DNA from: Leucobacter sp. 7(1)
GTDB taxonomy: Bacteria > Actinomycetota > Actinomycetes > Actinomycetales > Microbacteriaceae
Direction: 5' to 3'
DNA: 64,000 bases
Assembly: GCF_900163635.1 (NCBI RefSeq)
Contig: NZ_FUID01000005.1
Location: forward strand, 1-64,000
Positions 50,180 to 59,324 of the stretch are shown one piece after another; the first letter of the stretch is position 1; each line of letters opens with the position of its first letter. The translations under genes and the position numbers were made by a program. The notes under the pieces are model-generated. The model was not told the DNA's origin and ran no database searches. It saw nothing but the letters and a program-made list of their open reading frames with translations.

Positions 50180-51307
50180 ATGCACACGTTCCGCGGTACG
50201 CGCGCTCGTCGCGCGCTCGCTCTCGTCACTGTCGCGCTGCTCGGACTCGGGCTGACTGCTTGCCAAAGTGGGAGCGCGTCCGTCGGCCTGGAAAGCGCCG
50301 AGTCCGTTGAACTTCCACCGATCTCGGAACTGACTCCCGCGCCGGATCCGCGCAACATTGAGGGCCCGACGACGGCGCTCATCGGTGGACCCTCAATTGC
50401 CCCGGTCGCCGACGCACCCGCGCCGGAGCTGCCGGCAACGGTAACCTCGCATGACCGCTCAGGCGATACCGAGGTGACGGTAACGGATACCTCGCGCGTG
50501 CTCGCGCTGTCGTTGAGTGGCTCACTCGGTGAGCTTGTGCACGCGTATGGGATGTCTGATCAGTTGGTGGGACGCGACATCTCGACGAACTTCCCAGGCT
50601 CGGAGGATCTCCCCATTGTGACTCGGGACGGGCACTCCATCGATGCGGAGGGCGTACTTGGCCTGAGCCCCACGGTGATCCTCACCGATGGATCGATCGG
50701 CCCCACCGACGTTGTGTTGCAGATGCGTGACGCTGGGATTCCGGTGATCACGGTGGATCGCGCGGTTGATGCGGCGACGACGTTCGTGACGGCGCAGCAG
50801 GTTGCGGATGCCCTGGGTGTTCCGGAATCGGCCCCGCCACTGATCGACACCCTGCAAGCGGCGATCTCCGCCAAAGAAGCGGAAGTCGCAACGCTGCTGC
50901 CCGAGGATCCCGAGAAGCTGCCCCGCGTTGCGTTTCTGTACGTGCGTGGAACCTCGGGGATCTACTACCTGTTCGGCGAGGGGAGCGGCGTCGATAGTTT
51001 GATTCGCTCCATCGGGGCGCTCGATGTGGCGGCCGAGATTGGGTGGAAGGGCGAAAAGCCGATGACTGACGAAGCGCTCATCGCGATCGACCCAGACGTG
51101 ATCCTCGTCATGACCAAGGGGCTGGAGAGCGCCGGCGGTGTTGACGGTCTTTTGGAGGCGCAGCCGAGCATCGCGCTCACTACTGCGGGCAAGAACCGTC
51201 GGATCATCGATGTGGATGACACACTCTTGTTTGCCGGTGGCACGCGCATCCCGGACGTGATCGACGGCCTCGCCCGCGCGGTGTATGCACCGGATTCGCT
51301 ACAGTAA
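50180..51307 (+). CDS. hmuT: Haem ABC transporter substrate-binding lipoprotein
   Basis: The 375-residue lipoprotein starts at ATG 50180 (GAAGGGA upstream) and has a lipobox LTAC with Cys28. A variable linker follows, then the FecB/BtuF-type two-lobe binding domain (LALSLSGSLGELVHAYGMSDQLVGRDISTNFPG at about 105-140, in segments; GVDSLIRSIGALDVAAEIGWKGEKPMTDEALIAIDPDVILVM in the second lobe). The transporter genes diverge from it. HmuT receives haem from HtaA proteins in corynebacteria. The last 15 bases of the gene and its stop form part of a hairpin and are copied 85 bases downstream. Confidence 0.9.
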   Translation: MHTFRGTRARRALALVTVALLGLGLTACQSGSASVGLESAESVELPPISELTPAPDPRNIEGPTTALIGGPSIAPVADAPAPELPATVTSHDRSGDTEVTVTDTSRVLALSLSGSLGELVHAYGMSDQLVGRDISTNFPGSEDLPIVTRDGHSIDAEGVLGLSPTVILTDGSIGPTDVVLQMRDAGIPVITVDRAVDAATTFVTAQQVADALGVPESAPPLIDTLQAAISAKEAEVATLLPEDPEKLPRVAFLYVRGTSGIYYLFGEGSGVDSLIRSIGALDVAAEIGWKGEKPMTDEALIAIDPDVILVMTKGLESAGGVDGLLEAQPSIALTTAGKNRRIIDVDDTLLFAGGTRIPDVIDGLARAVYAPDSLQ

Positions 51308-51333
51308 CGCGCCAGCGTTACGCGATCCGGTGC
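51287..51333 (+). repeat. Composite hairpin across the hmuT stop codon
   Basis: The outer stem pairs GCACCGGATTCGC (51287-51299, coding) with GCGATCCGGTGC (51322-51333). The inner stem is GTAACGC-GCCA-GCGTTAC (51304-51321) and includes the stop codon. Confidence 0.8.
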
Positions 51334-51635
51334 TGGGTGCGCGTGCGCGCACAGCCGACGGGCGTAGCCCGGAGGATGATTCGCTACAGTAACGCGCGCG
51401 TCCCGCTCACATGAAAACGCGTCAGCGTTTTCTTGCGGGTCGCGCCGGGGCCATTACCCCGGTACGCGATCCGGTGCTGGGTGCGCGTGCACGCCCAGCC
51501 GACGGGCGTCCCCGGACCAAAGTGACGCCCATTCGGAGTGGATCCACCGTCCTGGCAGGAACCACGTTGTACTGTAGGGGCTGATCCTGCGGTTTCTTCG
51601 TGGCGATCCACCACAGACTGATCGAGGAGAACCGC
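51308..51635. other. 328-bp gap after hmuT with duplicated gene end and hairpins
   Basis: No gene is supported. The 20-base end of hmuT (51293-51312) is repeated exactly at 51378-51397. A 46-base segment containing the inverted copy (51320-51365) recurs at 51464-51509 with three mismatches. Between them are hairpin A (AAAACGC-GTCA-GCGTTTT, 51414-51431) and CCGGGG/CCCCGG (51445-51462). The final 90 bases before the next start look ordinary and probably hold its promoter. Confidence 0.8.
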
Positions 51636-52433
51636 GTGGCGAAACGAACCGAAGACGCAGGGGCGCGTCCGGTGAACCGCCAGGACTACCCCGAGGATCG
51701 GTTCGACAGGATTGCACGGAGCGGGCGAGTGGGGGCGCATCGTGTCACCGCCCGGCCCCGATATACATGGCAGTATCTGATCGCTGCACTGCTGGGCTTT
51801 GCGATTCTGACTACGCTGGGCGTGCTCGCGGTGCACGCGATTGGCGACGCGGGGAAACTGCCCATTCGTGGTGAAGGACTGACCTCATCCTCGGGGCAGA
51901 CGCAGCCCGATGCGGAAATCAATCCGGACGCGACGATTGCGGTGCTGAACGGAACCACGACGGAACACCTGGCAGCCGCGGTCGACAAGATCGTAACCGA
52001 GGAAGCGTGGGGCAAGATCCTCTTCTCAGGCAGTGCCTCAGCGGCCGACGTGCAGATTTCTGCGGTGTTCTATTCGGATCCTGCGGACGAGGGTGCCGCC
52101 GCGGGCCTCGCCGCAAAACTGGGTGGACTTTCGACCTACACGACCACGGATTACGACCAGTACGGAGCACAGCTTGTTGTGCTCATCGGTGCGGACTATC
52201 AGGGGCCGGGACTGACTGAGGCAGCACAGATTGCCGCAGAGACCGATCCCGGGACCGACGGGTCGATTTCGATGGGCGGCGCGGGCGGCGGGGCCACAGC
52301 GGAACCGGAAATTGATCCCGCAACCGGGTGGGAGATTGATCCCGCGACCGGATTCCCGATCGACCCCGCAACGGGGCTTCCTGTTGACCCGGCGACAGGT
52401 CTCGCTGCGGATCCCGCAGCCCCCGCGTCCTAG
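51636..52433 (+). CDS. LytR C-terminal-domain membrane protein
   Basis: The 265-residue protein has a cytoplasmic basic N terminus, one transmembrane helix (about 46-70) and an extracellular LytR_C domain (about 100-205, starting IAVLNGTTTEHLAAAV). A tail carries five copies of an (I/V)DPATG-type repeat ending in Pro/Ala. LytR_C domains accompany wall-polymer ligases; alone, the role is unknown. The GTG at 51636 has GAGGAGA upstream. Its place just ahead of groEL is, from memory, common in Microbacteriaceae. Confidence 0.85.
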   Translation: MAKRTEDAGARPVNRQDYPEDRFDRIARSGRVGAHRVTARPRYTWQYLIAALLGFAILTTLGVLAVHAIGDAGKLPIRGEGLTSSSGQTQPDAEINPDATIAVLNGTTTEHLAAAVDKIVTEEAWGKILFSGSASAADVQISAVFYSDPADEGAAAGLAAKLGGLSTYTTTDYDQYGAQLVVLIGADYQGPGLTEAAQIAAETDPGTDGSISMGGAGGGATAEPEIDPATGWEIDPATGFPIDPATGLPVDPATGLAADPAAPAS

Positions 52434-52488
52434 CCGTCTGGCCGCCCGGCCAGACTCCCTCTCTGTTCGCTGTACGCGAGCGATACCG

Positions 52489-52515
52489 CTTGCACTCGCC
52501 ACGTGTGAGTGCCAA
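52489..52515. promoter_or_regulatory. CIRCE-like operator 1 (HrcA site), degenerate
   Basis: CTTGCACTC and GAGTGCCAA are separated by exactly 9 bases, near the CIRCE consensus TTAGCACTC-N9-GAGTGCTAA. It is 108 bases before groEL. Confidence 0.65.
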
Positions 52516-52523
52516 GATTGGTG

Positions 52524-52550
52524 TTAGCAGTCGAATCGACTGAGTGCTAA
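52524..52550. promoter_or_regulatory. CIRCE operator 2 (HrcA site)
   Basis: TTAGCAGTC, 9 bases, GAGTGCTAA; one mismatch to the CIRCE consensus. It is 73 bases before the groEL start and implies HrcA repression relieved by heat. Confidence 0.92.
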
Positions 52551-54245
<1,695 letters not shown>

Positions 54246-54259
54246 GTCCTGCCTCCCCT

Positions 54260-54295
54260 CACAGGGGGTCGCGCCTTCGGGCGCGGCCCCCTGTG
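54260..54295 (+). terminator. Terminator after groEL
   Basis: A long stem CACAGGGGG..TCGCGCC with TTCG loop and matching GGCGCG..CCCCCTGTG arm is followed by GTGTTTT. Confidence 0.93.
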
Positions 54296-54848
54296 GTGTT
54301 TTCGGCATCAAGCCGGGCTGGTGCCCATGGAGCGTACGTGTGGTTCGCTCGTACGGCTCCGGGCGAACCTGAGCTACGAAGATTCTTTGCTCGCGTGCCG
54401 TGCTCGGGGCTGGATCTCCTGTGAACTCGTGAATATCCTTCGGGTTCGTTGGTGCGGAGTGCGGAGTGCGGTGTGCGGTGTGCGGAGGGCGGAGTGTGCT
54501 GGGTGCCGGGGCAGGCTCGGGCGCCGGGCCCGGGTCCTGGGGCATCGCGTCGACTTCCTCGTCGAACGCTGGCTCGTCCTCCCGATCGACGGCGGGCACC
54601 ACGTTGGGGCCGCAGCGCGATGCGGACAATCTGCTGGACGCGGAACCTACCGTGAACGGCTACGTGAGGATTCGCGTGAGCTCGCGGCGGGTGGAACGGG
54701 AGTGGCCCGAGGTGCAGCGGCTCAGCATGGCCGCGCTCTCGCAGGTGCGGCCCTCACACGGGCGGCACGGGTAGTGCGCGTGGCTGGGCTGTCACGGAAC
54801 CCACGGAGGTGCGGTGGTGTGGAGGGGCCCGGAAATGGCGGGGATCGC
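54296..54848. other. 553-bp gap with heptamer array and no supported gene
   Basis: Short frames exist on both strands, but none has a ribosome site, motif or normal composition. A minus-strand stretch (about 54380-54640) reads as a Pro/Ala/Glu-rich peptide (EDEPAFDEEV, then PAPEPAPAP) and could be a decayed gene fragment. 54453-54494 is a TGCGGAG/TGCGGTG tandem array. The region is too degraded to assign. Confidence 0.5.
54453..54494. repeat. Six-copy heptamer tandem repeat (TGCGGAG/TGCGGTG)
   Basis: Six consecutive 7-base units vary only at the sixth base, with one first-base change in the last unit. The period of 7 would shift any reading frame. Confidence 0.9.
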
Positions 54849-56372
54849 CTATTCCGTGGGGCCCGTGCTGCCGGATGTGAGCGCGGTGGAGCCTGTGGTG
54901 GGCGGCAGCTCGTGTCCGCCCGCGGGGAGGTCCACGCGGAAGGTTGCGCCGCCACCCGGGGTGTCGTGCACGCTGACGGTGCCGCGGTGCGCTTCCACGA
55001 TCGACTGCACGATCGCGAGTCCCAGGCCGGAGCCGCCGGTTTCTCGGTTGCGGGAGGAGTCCGCGCGCCACAGGCGGCCGAAAATCTTGTCCCGGATCTG
55101 CTCGGGCACGCCCTCGCCGTGATCGACGATCTCGAAACGGCCGATCGTGGGTTCGCCCTCAGCGACGGGCGGCGCAGAGACCACGACCTCGATGGGGCTG
55201 CCCTCAGGGGTGTGCCGCATCGCGTTGCCGATCAAGTTCGTGAGGAGCTGGCGTACCTTGTGCTCGTCGCCGGTCACGGTGGGGTCGGCGGCGTCCTCGA
55301 CGACGGTGACCTCCCGATCGGGGGCCTGCGCGCGGGCGTCGAGAGCGGCGTCGCGGGCGAGCTGGTTGAGTGGCAGCGAGGTGAGCTGCAGTGGTCGGCG
55401 CTCGTCGAGGCGGGCGAGGGCCAGCAGGTCCTCCACGAGGGAGGTCATGCGGATCGCTTCTTTCTCGATGCGCTCCATCGCCTGTCCCACCTGTTCGGTG
55501 TCTTGCAGAGCACCCATCCGGTAGAGCTCGGCGTAGCCGCGCACGGAGACGAGCGGGGTGCGCAGCTCATGGCTGGCGTCGCCGATGAAGCGACGCATCC
55601 GGTCGATCGTGTGCGCCTGCTCCTCGATGGACCCGTCGAGCCGGTCGAGCATGATGTTCAGGGATTCCCCGAGATGACCCACCTCTGTGTGCGGGCTCGC
55701 CACCATGATTCGCTTCGAAGTGTCGCCCCGGGCAATCTCGAGTGCCGTTTGTTCGACCTCCGCAAGCGGGAGGAACGTGGTGGTGACAAGGAGCCGGGTG
55801 AGCGCCGCACCGAGCAAGATCACGGCGATGCCGAAGCCTGTGAAGATGATGACGTACTGCGCGACGACCTGGTTGATCCCCGCCATCGAGGACGCGATAA
55901 GCAGGATCGCGCTCTGTTCGCCGGGCACCAGGATCGGGATCGCGATGGCGCGCCAGTCGACCCTGTCCGGGCTTGTCATGGGGATAATCTGCGCCGGATC
56001 CTGCGTCACAGATTCGAGCGTCATCGAGTGCTGCAGCTCCGGCACCGACGAGGGGCGCAGCCCCAGAGTGTTGTCGTACTGCAGCGCGCCCGAGGAATCG
56101 AACAGCGCCACGTAGTACTGCTGGTTTGCGTAGCGAATGTCCTCGGGGCTCAGCTGCGCCCCGTTCGCGTCAACCGCCAGCGCGGCCGTCGGGTCCTTCC
56201 GCAGTTGCAGCAGCGAAGAGGTCTGGTTGGAGAGCAGCATCGGCCGCAGCACCGAGAGGGTGCCGACACCCGCAACGACGAGTCCCAGGAACAGGATGAA
56301 CACCGTCACACCGGTGATCTTCGCGCGAAGCGAGATGTCGGCCCATCGGTCGGTGAAGCTCTGCCGCGCCAC
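54849..56372 (-). CDS. HAMP-domain sensor histidine kinase
   Basis: The 507-residue kinase has TM1 (about 18-40), an extracellular sensor (about 41-185), TM2 (about 186-210), HAMP (about 211-265), the phospho-acceptor helix IGDASHELRTPLVSVR, and an ATPase domain with N box (LIGNAMRHTPEG), G1 (DHGEGVP), F (FGRLWRADSSRNRETGG) and G2 (GSGLGLAIVQ). It resembles the actinobacterial TrcS/TcrY group. The signal is unknown. It follows its response regulator by one base, so both come from one message. The tail is Thr/Ser/Gly-rich. Confidence 0.93.
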   Translation of the reverse strand: MARQSFTDRWADISLRAKITGVTVFILFLGLVVAGVGTLSVLRPMLLSNQTSSLLQLRKDPTAALAVDANGAQLSPEDIRYANQQYYVALFDSSGALQYDNTLGLRPSSVPELQHSMTLESVTQDPAQIIPMTSPDRVDWRAIAIPILVPGEQSAILLIASSMAGINQVVAQYVIIFTGFGIAVILLGAALTRLLVTTTFLPLAEVEQTALEIARGDTSKRIMVASPHTEVGHLGESLNIMLDRLDGSIEEQAHTIDRMRRFIGDASHELRTPLVSVRGYAELYRMGALQDTEQVGQAMERIEKEAIRMTSLVEDLLALARLDERRPLQLTSLPLNQLARDAALDARAQAPDREVTVVEDAADPTVTGDEHKVRQLLTNLIGNAMRHTPEGSPIEVVVSAPPVAEGEPTIGRFEIVDHGEGVPEQIRDKIFGRLWRADSSRNRETGGSGLGLAIVQSIVEAHRGTVSVHDTPGGGATFRVDLPAGGHELPPTTGSTALTSGSTGPTE

Positions 56373-56373
56373 G

Positions 56374-57075
56374 CTACTTTGCTTCGGTCTTCAGCATGTA
56401 CCCGAAGCCGCGCTTCGTCTGGATCAGCGATTCTTCGGTCAGCGGATCGAGCTTGCGGCGCAGGTACGAGATGTACGACTCGACGATGCCGGCATCGCCG
56501 TTGAAGTCGTACTCCCACACGTGATCGAGGATCTGTGCTTTGGAGAGGACGCGGTTCGCGTTCTGCATGAGGTACCGCAGCAGCTTGAACTCGGTGGGGG
56601 AGAGCTCCACGGAGGCCCCCTCAACGGAGACCTCGTGGGTGTCCTGGTCCATCGTGATCGGGCCGACCGTGAGGACCGAGTCCTCGTCCTCCTGGATTGT
56701 GCGTCGCAGCACTGCCTTGATGCGGGCAATGATCTCGTCGAGGCTGAACGGCTTGGTGACGTAGTCGTCGCCGCCCACGGTGAGGCCCTCGATCTTGTCC
56801 TCGGTATCGTCCTTCGCGGTGAGGAAGATGATGGGCGCGGTGTAGCCCGCGGAGCGGAGCCGCTTGGTGACGCTGAAGCCGTTCATGTCGGGCAGCATCA
56901 CGTCGAGCACGATCAGATCGGGCTCTTCCTCAAGTACAGCGGAGATTGTCTGCGCACCATTTGCGACGGCGCGCACACCGAACCCAGCAAACCGGAGGCT
57001 CGTGCTGAGCAGCTCGCGGATGTTGGGCTCATCGTCAACGATCAGAATCCGGGGTCCCTTTGGCTGAGTGTTCAT
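56374..57075 (-). CDS. OmpR-type response regulator
   Basis: The 233-residue regulator has a receiver domain (phospho-acceptor Asp58 in LIVLDVMLPDM, acidic pocket VDDE, Lys in VTKPFSLDE) and a winged-helix output domain (VESYISYLRRKLDP, IQTKRGFGYML). I use the ATG at 57075, giving MNTQPKGPRILIVDDEP; an upstream frame to 57165 would begin inside a hairpin region. It pairs with the adjacent kinase and resembles TrcR-type regulators. Targets are not evident from the sequence. Confidence 0.93.
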   Translation of the reverse strand: MNTQPKGPRILIVDDEPNIRELLSTSLRFAGFGVRAVANGAQTISAVLEEEPDLIVLDVMLPDMNGFSVTKRLRSAGYTAPIIFLTAKDDTEDKIEGLTVGGDDYVTKPFSLDEIIARIKAVLRRTIQEDEDSVLTVGPITMDQDTHEVSVEGASVELSPTEFKLLRYLMQNANRVLSKAQILDHVWEYDFNGDAGIVESYISYLRRKLDPLTEESLIQTKRGFGYMLKTEAK

Positions 57076-57127
57076 GTTCCCAGTCTCTGATCGTTTGCTA
57101 TGAACTAGCTGGAAGCTGGGTCCGCGT

Positions 57128-57165
57128 GTCGCCGGAGCCTGAGCCGGAGCAGGCCCCGACGACAC
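57128..57165. terminator. Hairpin between binding-protein gene and response regulator
   Basis: CGTGTCG..CGACACG arms (about 57123-57130 and 57157-57165) enclose a GC-rich, partly self-pairing loop, just after the binding-protein stop on the minus strand. Probable terminator of the guanidino operon. Boundaries are approximate. Confidence 0.5.
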
Positions 57166-57181
57166 GCGCCGCAGGATCCGG

Positions 57182-58291
57182 CTACGCGCCCGTCACCCAC
57201 TTCGCCCACGCATCGGACATCGCGTCGTAGTTTTCGACCCAGAAGTCGAAGTTGGGGACGTGGCCGGTTTCGAATCGTGTGCTTGCGAGCCACTCGGCCA
57301 GCACATCGTCCACCTGCGGTTCGGCGTTGACGTTCACCGGCGACATCGAGTTCAGCTCGGTCATCCCGGCCTGTTGTTCTGCCCCGAGGAAGTAGTTGAT
57401 CGCCGCGTGTGAGGCCGCCGGATCCTTCGCGCCCTTCGGGATCGCGGTCGAGTCGATCGCGACGAGCCACTCGTCCCACACCGGTGCGATCGGGGCCCCG
57501 GCCTCCGCGGCACCGTAACCGCGCCCGGACCAGACGTAGCCCATCACTGCCTCGCCGCTCTCGAGTTGCTGCTGTGCCTGGGCGCCGGTGGACCACGCGA
57601 TCATGTCGCTGCCGAGGCTGTCGTACTTCGCGATGGCCTGGTCGATGTGCTCGGGCTTCAGATTATCGAGGTCCACGCCGTCGGCGAGCAGCGGGAACTC
57701 GAGGTTCTGTGGGTCGACGTAGGTGGTCTGCGGCACGGTGCGCTTGCCCGGGAACTTCTCCGTGTCGAAGAAATCGGCCGCGCTCTTCGGGGGATTGTCG
57801 CCGAACACCTCGGTGTTGTACGCGATCACGAAGCCGTACATGACGTTGGGGATCATGCACTCGTCGGTGATTGTGCCCTCGGGGAGCTGGGACGTGTCGA
57901 TCAGCGAGCGGTCGATCTTCTCGTACAGCGTGCCGCAGCCGCGGGCGGTGTCGACCTGGGAGGTGTCGACGATATCCCAGACGACGTTGCCGCCGTCGAC
58001 CATGGCCTTGAGCTTGCCGGAGTCGAAGGCGTCCATCTGCATCGTCGCCCCCGAAACTTGGGCGAATGGCTGCCAGATCGCCTCGTCCTGGCCTTCTTGG
58101 AAGATGCCGCCGGGGCCGGCGTAGGTGAGGGTGGTGCCGTCGAGGATCCCGTCGGGGATCTCGCCGACGACGGGAGTGCCGAAGTCGCGATCCGCCGCGG
58201 GTTCTGCGGCTGGGCTCGCACACGCGGCGAGCAGGATCCCCGCGGCGCCCAGGAGGGCGACCGCGGATACTGAGCGGGAGAGGGTCGTCAT
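57182..58291 (-). CDS. PotD/PotF-type ABC substrate-binding lipoprotein
   Basis: The 369-residue lipoprotein has lipobox LAAC with Cys24, followed by the type-2 periplasmic-binding fold of polyamine-like transporters (LTYAGPGGIFQEGQDEAIWQPFAQVSG in segments; YNTEVFGDNPPKSAADFFDTEKFPGKRTVP; GYVWSGRGYGAAEAGAPIAPVW). No permease or ATPase gene is adjacent in this window. It is the third gene of the divergent minus-strand operon after the AruI-like and ureohydrolase genes (gap 55 bases), so a guanidino compound, agmatine or polyamine is the likely ligand. Confidence 0.87.
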   Translation of the reverse strand: MTTLSRSVSAVALLGAAGILLAACASPAAEPAADRDFGTPVVGEIPDGILDGTTLTYAGPGGIFQEGQDEAIWQPFAQVSGATMQMDAFDSGKLKAMVDGGNVVWDIVDTSQVDTARGCGTLYEKIDRSLIDTSQLPEGTITDECMIPNVMYGFVIAYNTEVFGDNPPKSAADFFDTEKFPGKRTVPQTTYVDPQNLEFPLLADGVDLDNLKPEHIDQAIAKYDSLGSDMIAWSTGAQAQQQLESGEAVMGYVWSGRGYGAAEAGAPIAPVWDEWLVAIDSTAIPKGAKDPAASHAAINYFLGAEQQAGMTELNSMSPVNVNAEPQVDDVLAEWLASTRFETGHVPNFDFWVENYDAMSDAWAKWVTGA

Positions 58292-58346
58292 TGATTCTTC
58301 CGTTTCGTCGTGCGGGTGCCCGGGGGCACCCGCGGGGTGGGGTGGG

Positions 58347-59324
58347 TCAGCGCCCCCAGAGGGACAGGAACTCGTACGCGACGTGCGCCGCGGCGAGCGA
58401 GGTGACGTCGGCGTGGTCGTAGGCCGGGGCGACCTCGACGACGTCGGCGCCGACGATGTTCAGCGGAGCCAGGCCGCGGATCAGGTACAGGAGCTCGCGG
58501 CTCGTGAGGCCCCCGGGCTCAGGGGTGCCGGTGCCGGGAGCGAACGCCGGATCGAGCACGTCGATGTCGACGGACACATACACGGGCCGCCCATCGAGTC
58601 GCCGCAGCATCTGCTCGAGAATCCCTTCAAGCCCGGTCGTGGAGAACTCGCTTGAGTGGACGGTCTGGAAGCCGAGCGCGCGATCCTCGGAGAGATCCTG
58701 GGGGCCGTAGAGCGGGCCGCGGATTCCGACGTGCATGCAGCCCTCGGGGTCGAGTAGACCCTCCTCTGAAGCCCGGCGGAACGGGGTGCCGTGATGCATG
58801 GCGGCCCCGAAATAGGTGCCGAAGGTGTCGATGTGTGCGTCGAAGTGCAGCACGGATATGGGGCCGTGGTGACGCGCGAGTGTCTTGATCGAGGGGTAGG
58901 CGATTGTGTGGTCCCCACCCAGGAGCACGAGCTTGCCGGCGCGCTCGCGGGCCGCAGCGAGCCCGGTGAGCATCGCCTCGACGGCGCGGTCCACCCCGAA
59001 GGGGGTGACCGCCAGGTTTCCCACGTCAGCGACCTGGTGCGCGGCAAACGGGAACGAATCGAGTTCGACGTTGTAGGGCCGGATCAGGTGGCTGGCCCCG
59101 CGGATGCCCTCGGGGCCAAAGCGCGCTCCGGGGCGGAAGGTGACGCCGGAATCGAACGGGATGCCGATCACGCCGGCCTGCGCCTCGCCGACCTCGGCCA
59201 GGCTCGGAAGGCCCGCAAAGGTGCCGGGGCCGGCAAAGCGTGGCACCTGGGAGAAGTCGACCTGGCCGGTGACGGGTCGACCGTCTCGGCTCACGCCGGT
59301 CGTGTAGGGGAGTTCGAGGGTCAT
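58347..59324 (-). CDS. Ureohydrolase (agmatinase/guanidinobutyrase-like)
   Basis: The 325-residue metalloenzyme of the arginase/agmatinase family would release urea from a guanidino compound. The dimanganese-site motifs are present: GGDHTIAYPSIK, LHFDAHIDTFG and SVDIDVLDPAFAPGTGTPEPGG. Sequence alone does not separate agmatine, 4-guanidinobutyrate and 3-guanidinopropionate as substrates. The AruI-like gene immediately upstream, overlapping by 4 bases, favours 4-guanidinobutyrate, the product expected after decarboxylation of 2-ketoarginine and oxidation. It is followed by the binding-protein gene. Confidence 0.9.
   Translation of the reverse strand: MTLELPYTTGVSRDGRPVTGQVDFSQVPRFAGPGTFAGLPSLAEVGEAQAGVIGIPFDSGVTFRPGARFGPEGIRGASHLIRPYNVELDSFPFAAHQVADVGNLAVTPFGVDRAVEAMLTGLAAARERAGKLVLLGGDHTIAYPSIKTLARHHGPISVLHFDAHIDTFGTYFGAAMHHGTPFRRASEEGLLDPEGCMHVGIRGPLYGPQDLSEDRALGFQTVHSSEFSTTGLEGILEQMLRRLDGRPVYVSVDIDVLDPAFAPGTGTPEPGGLTSRELLYLIRGLAPLNIVGADVVEVAPAYDHADVTSLAAAHVAYEFLSLWGR

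Noticed and set aside
57182-58291. Iron(III) binding protein as function of the PotD-like lipoprotein
   Set aside because: The fold class overlaps with iron-binding proteins, but the operon partners and GRGYGAAEAG-type segment favour a polyamine or guanidino ligand.
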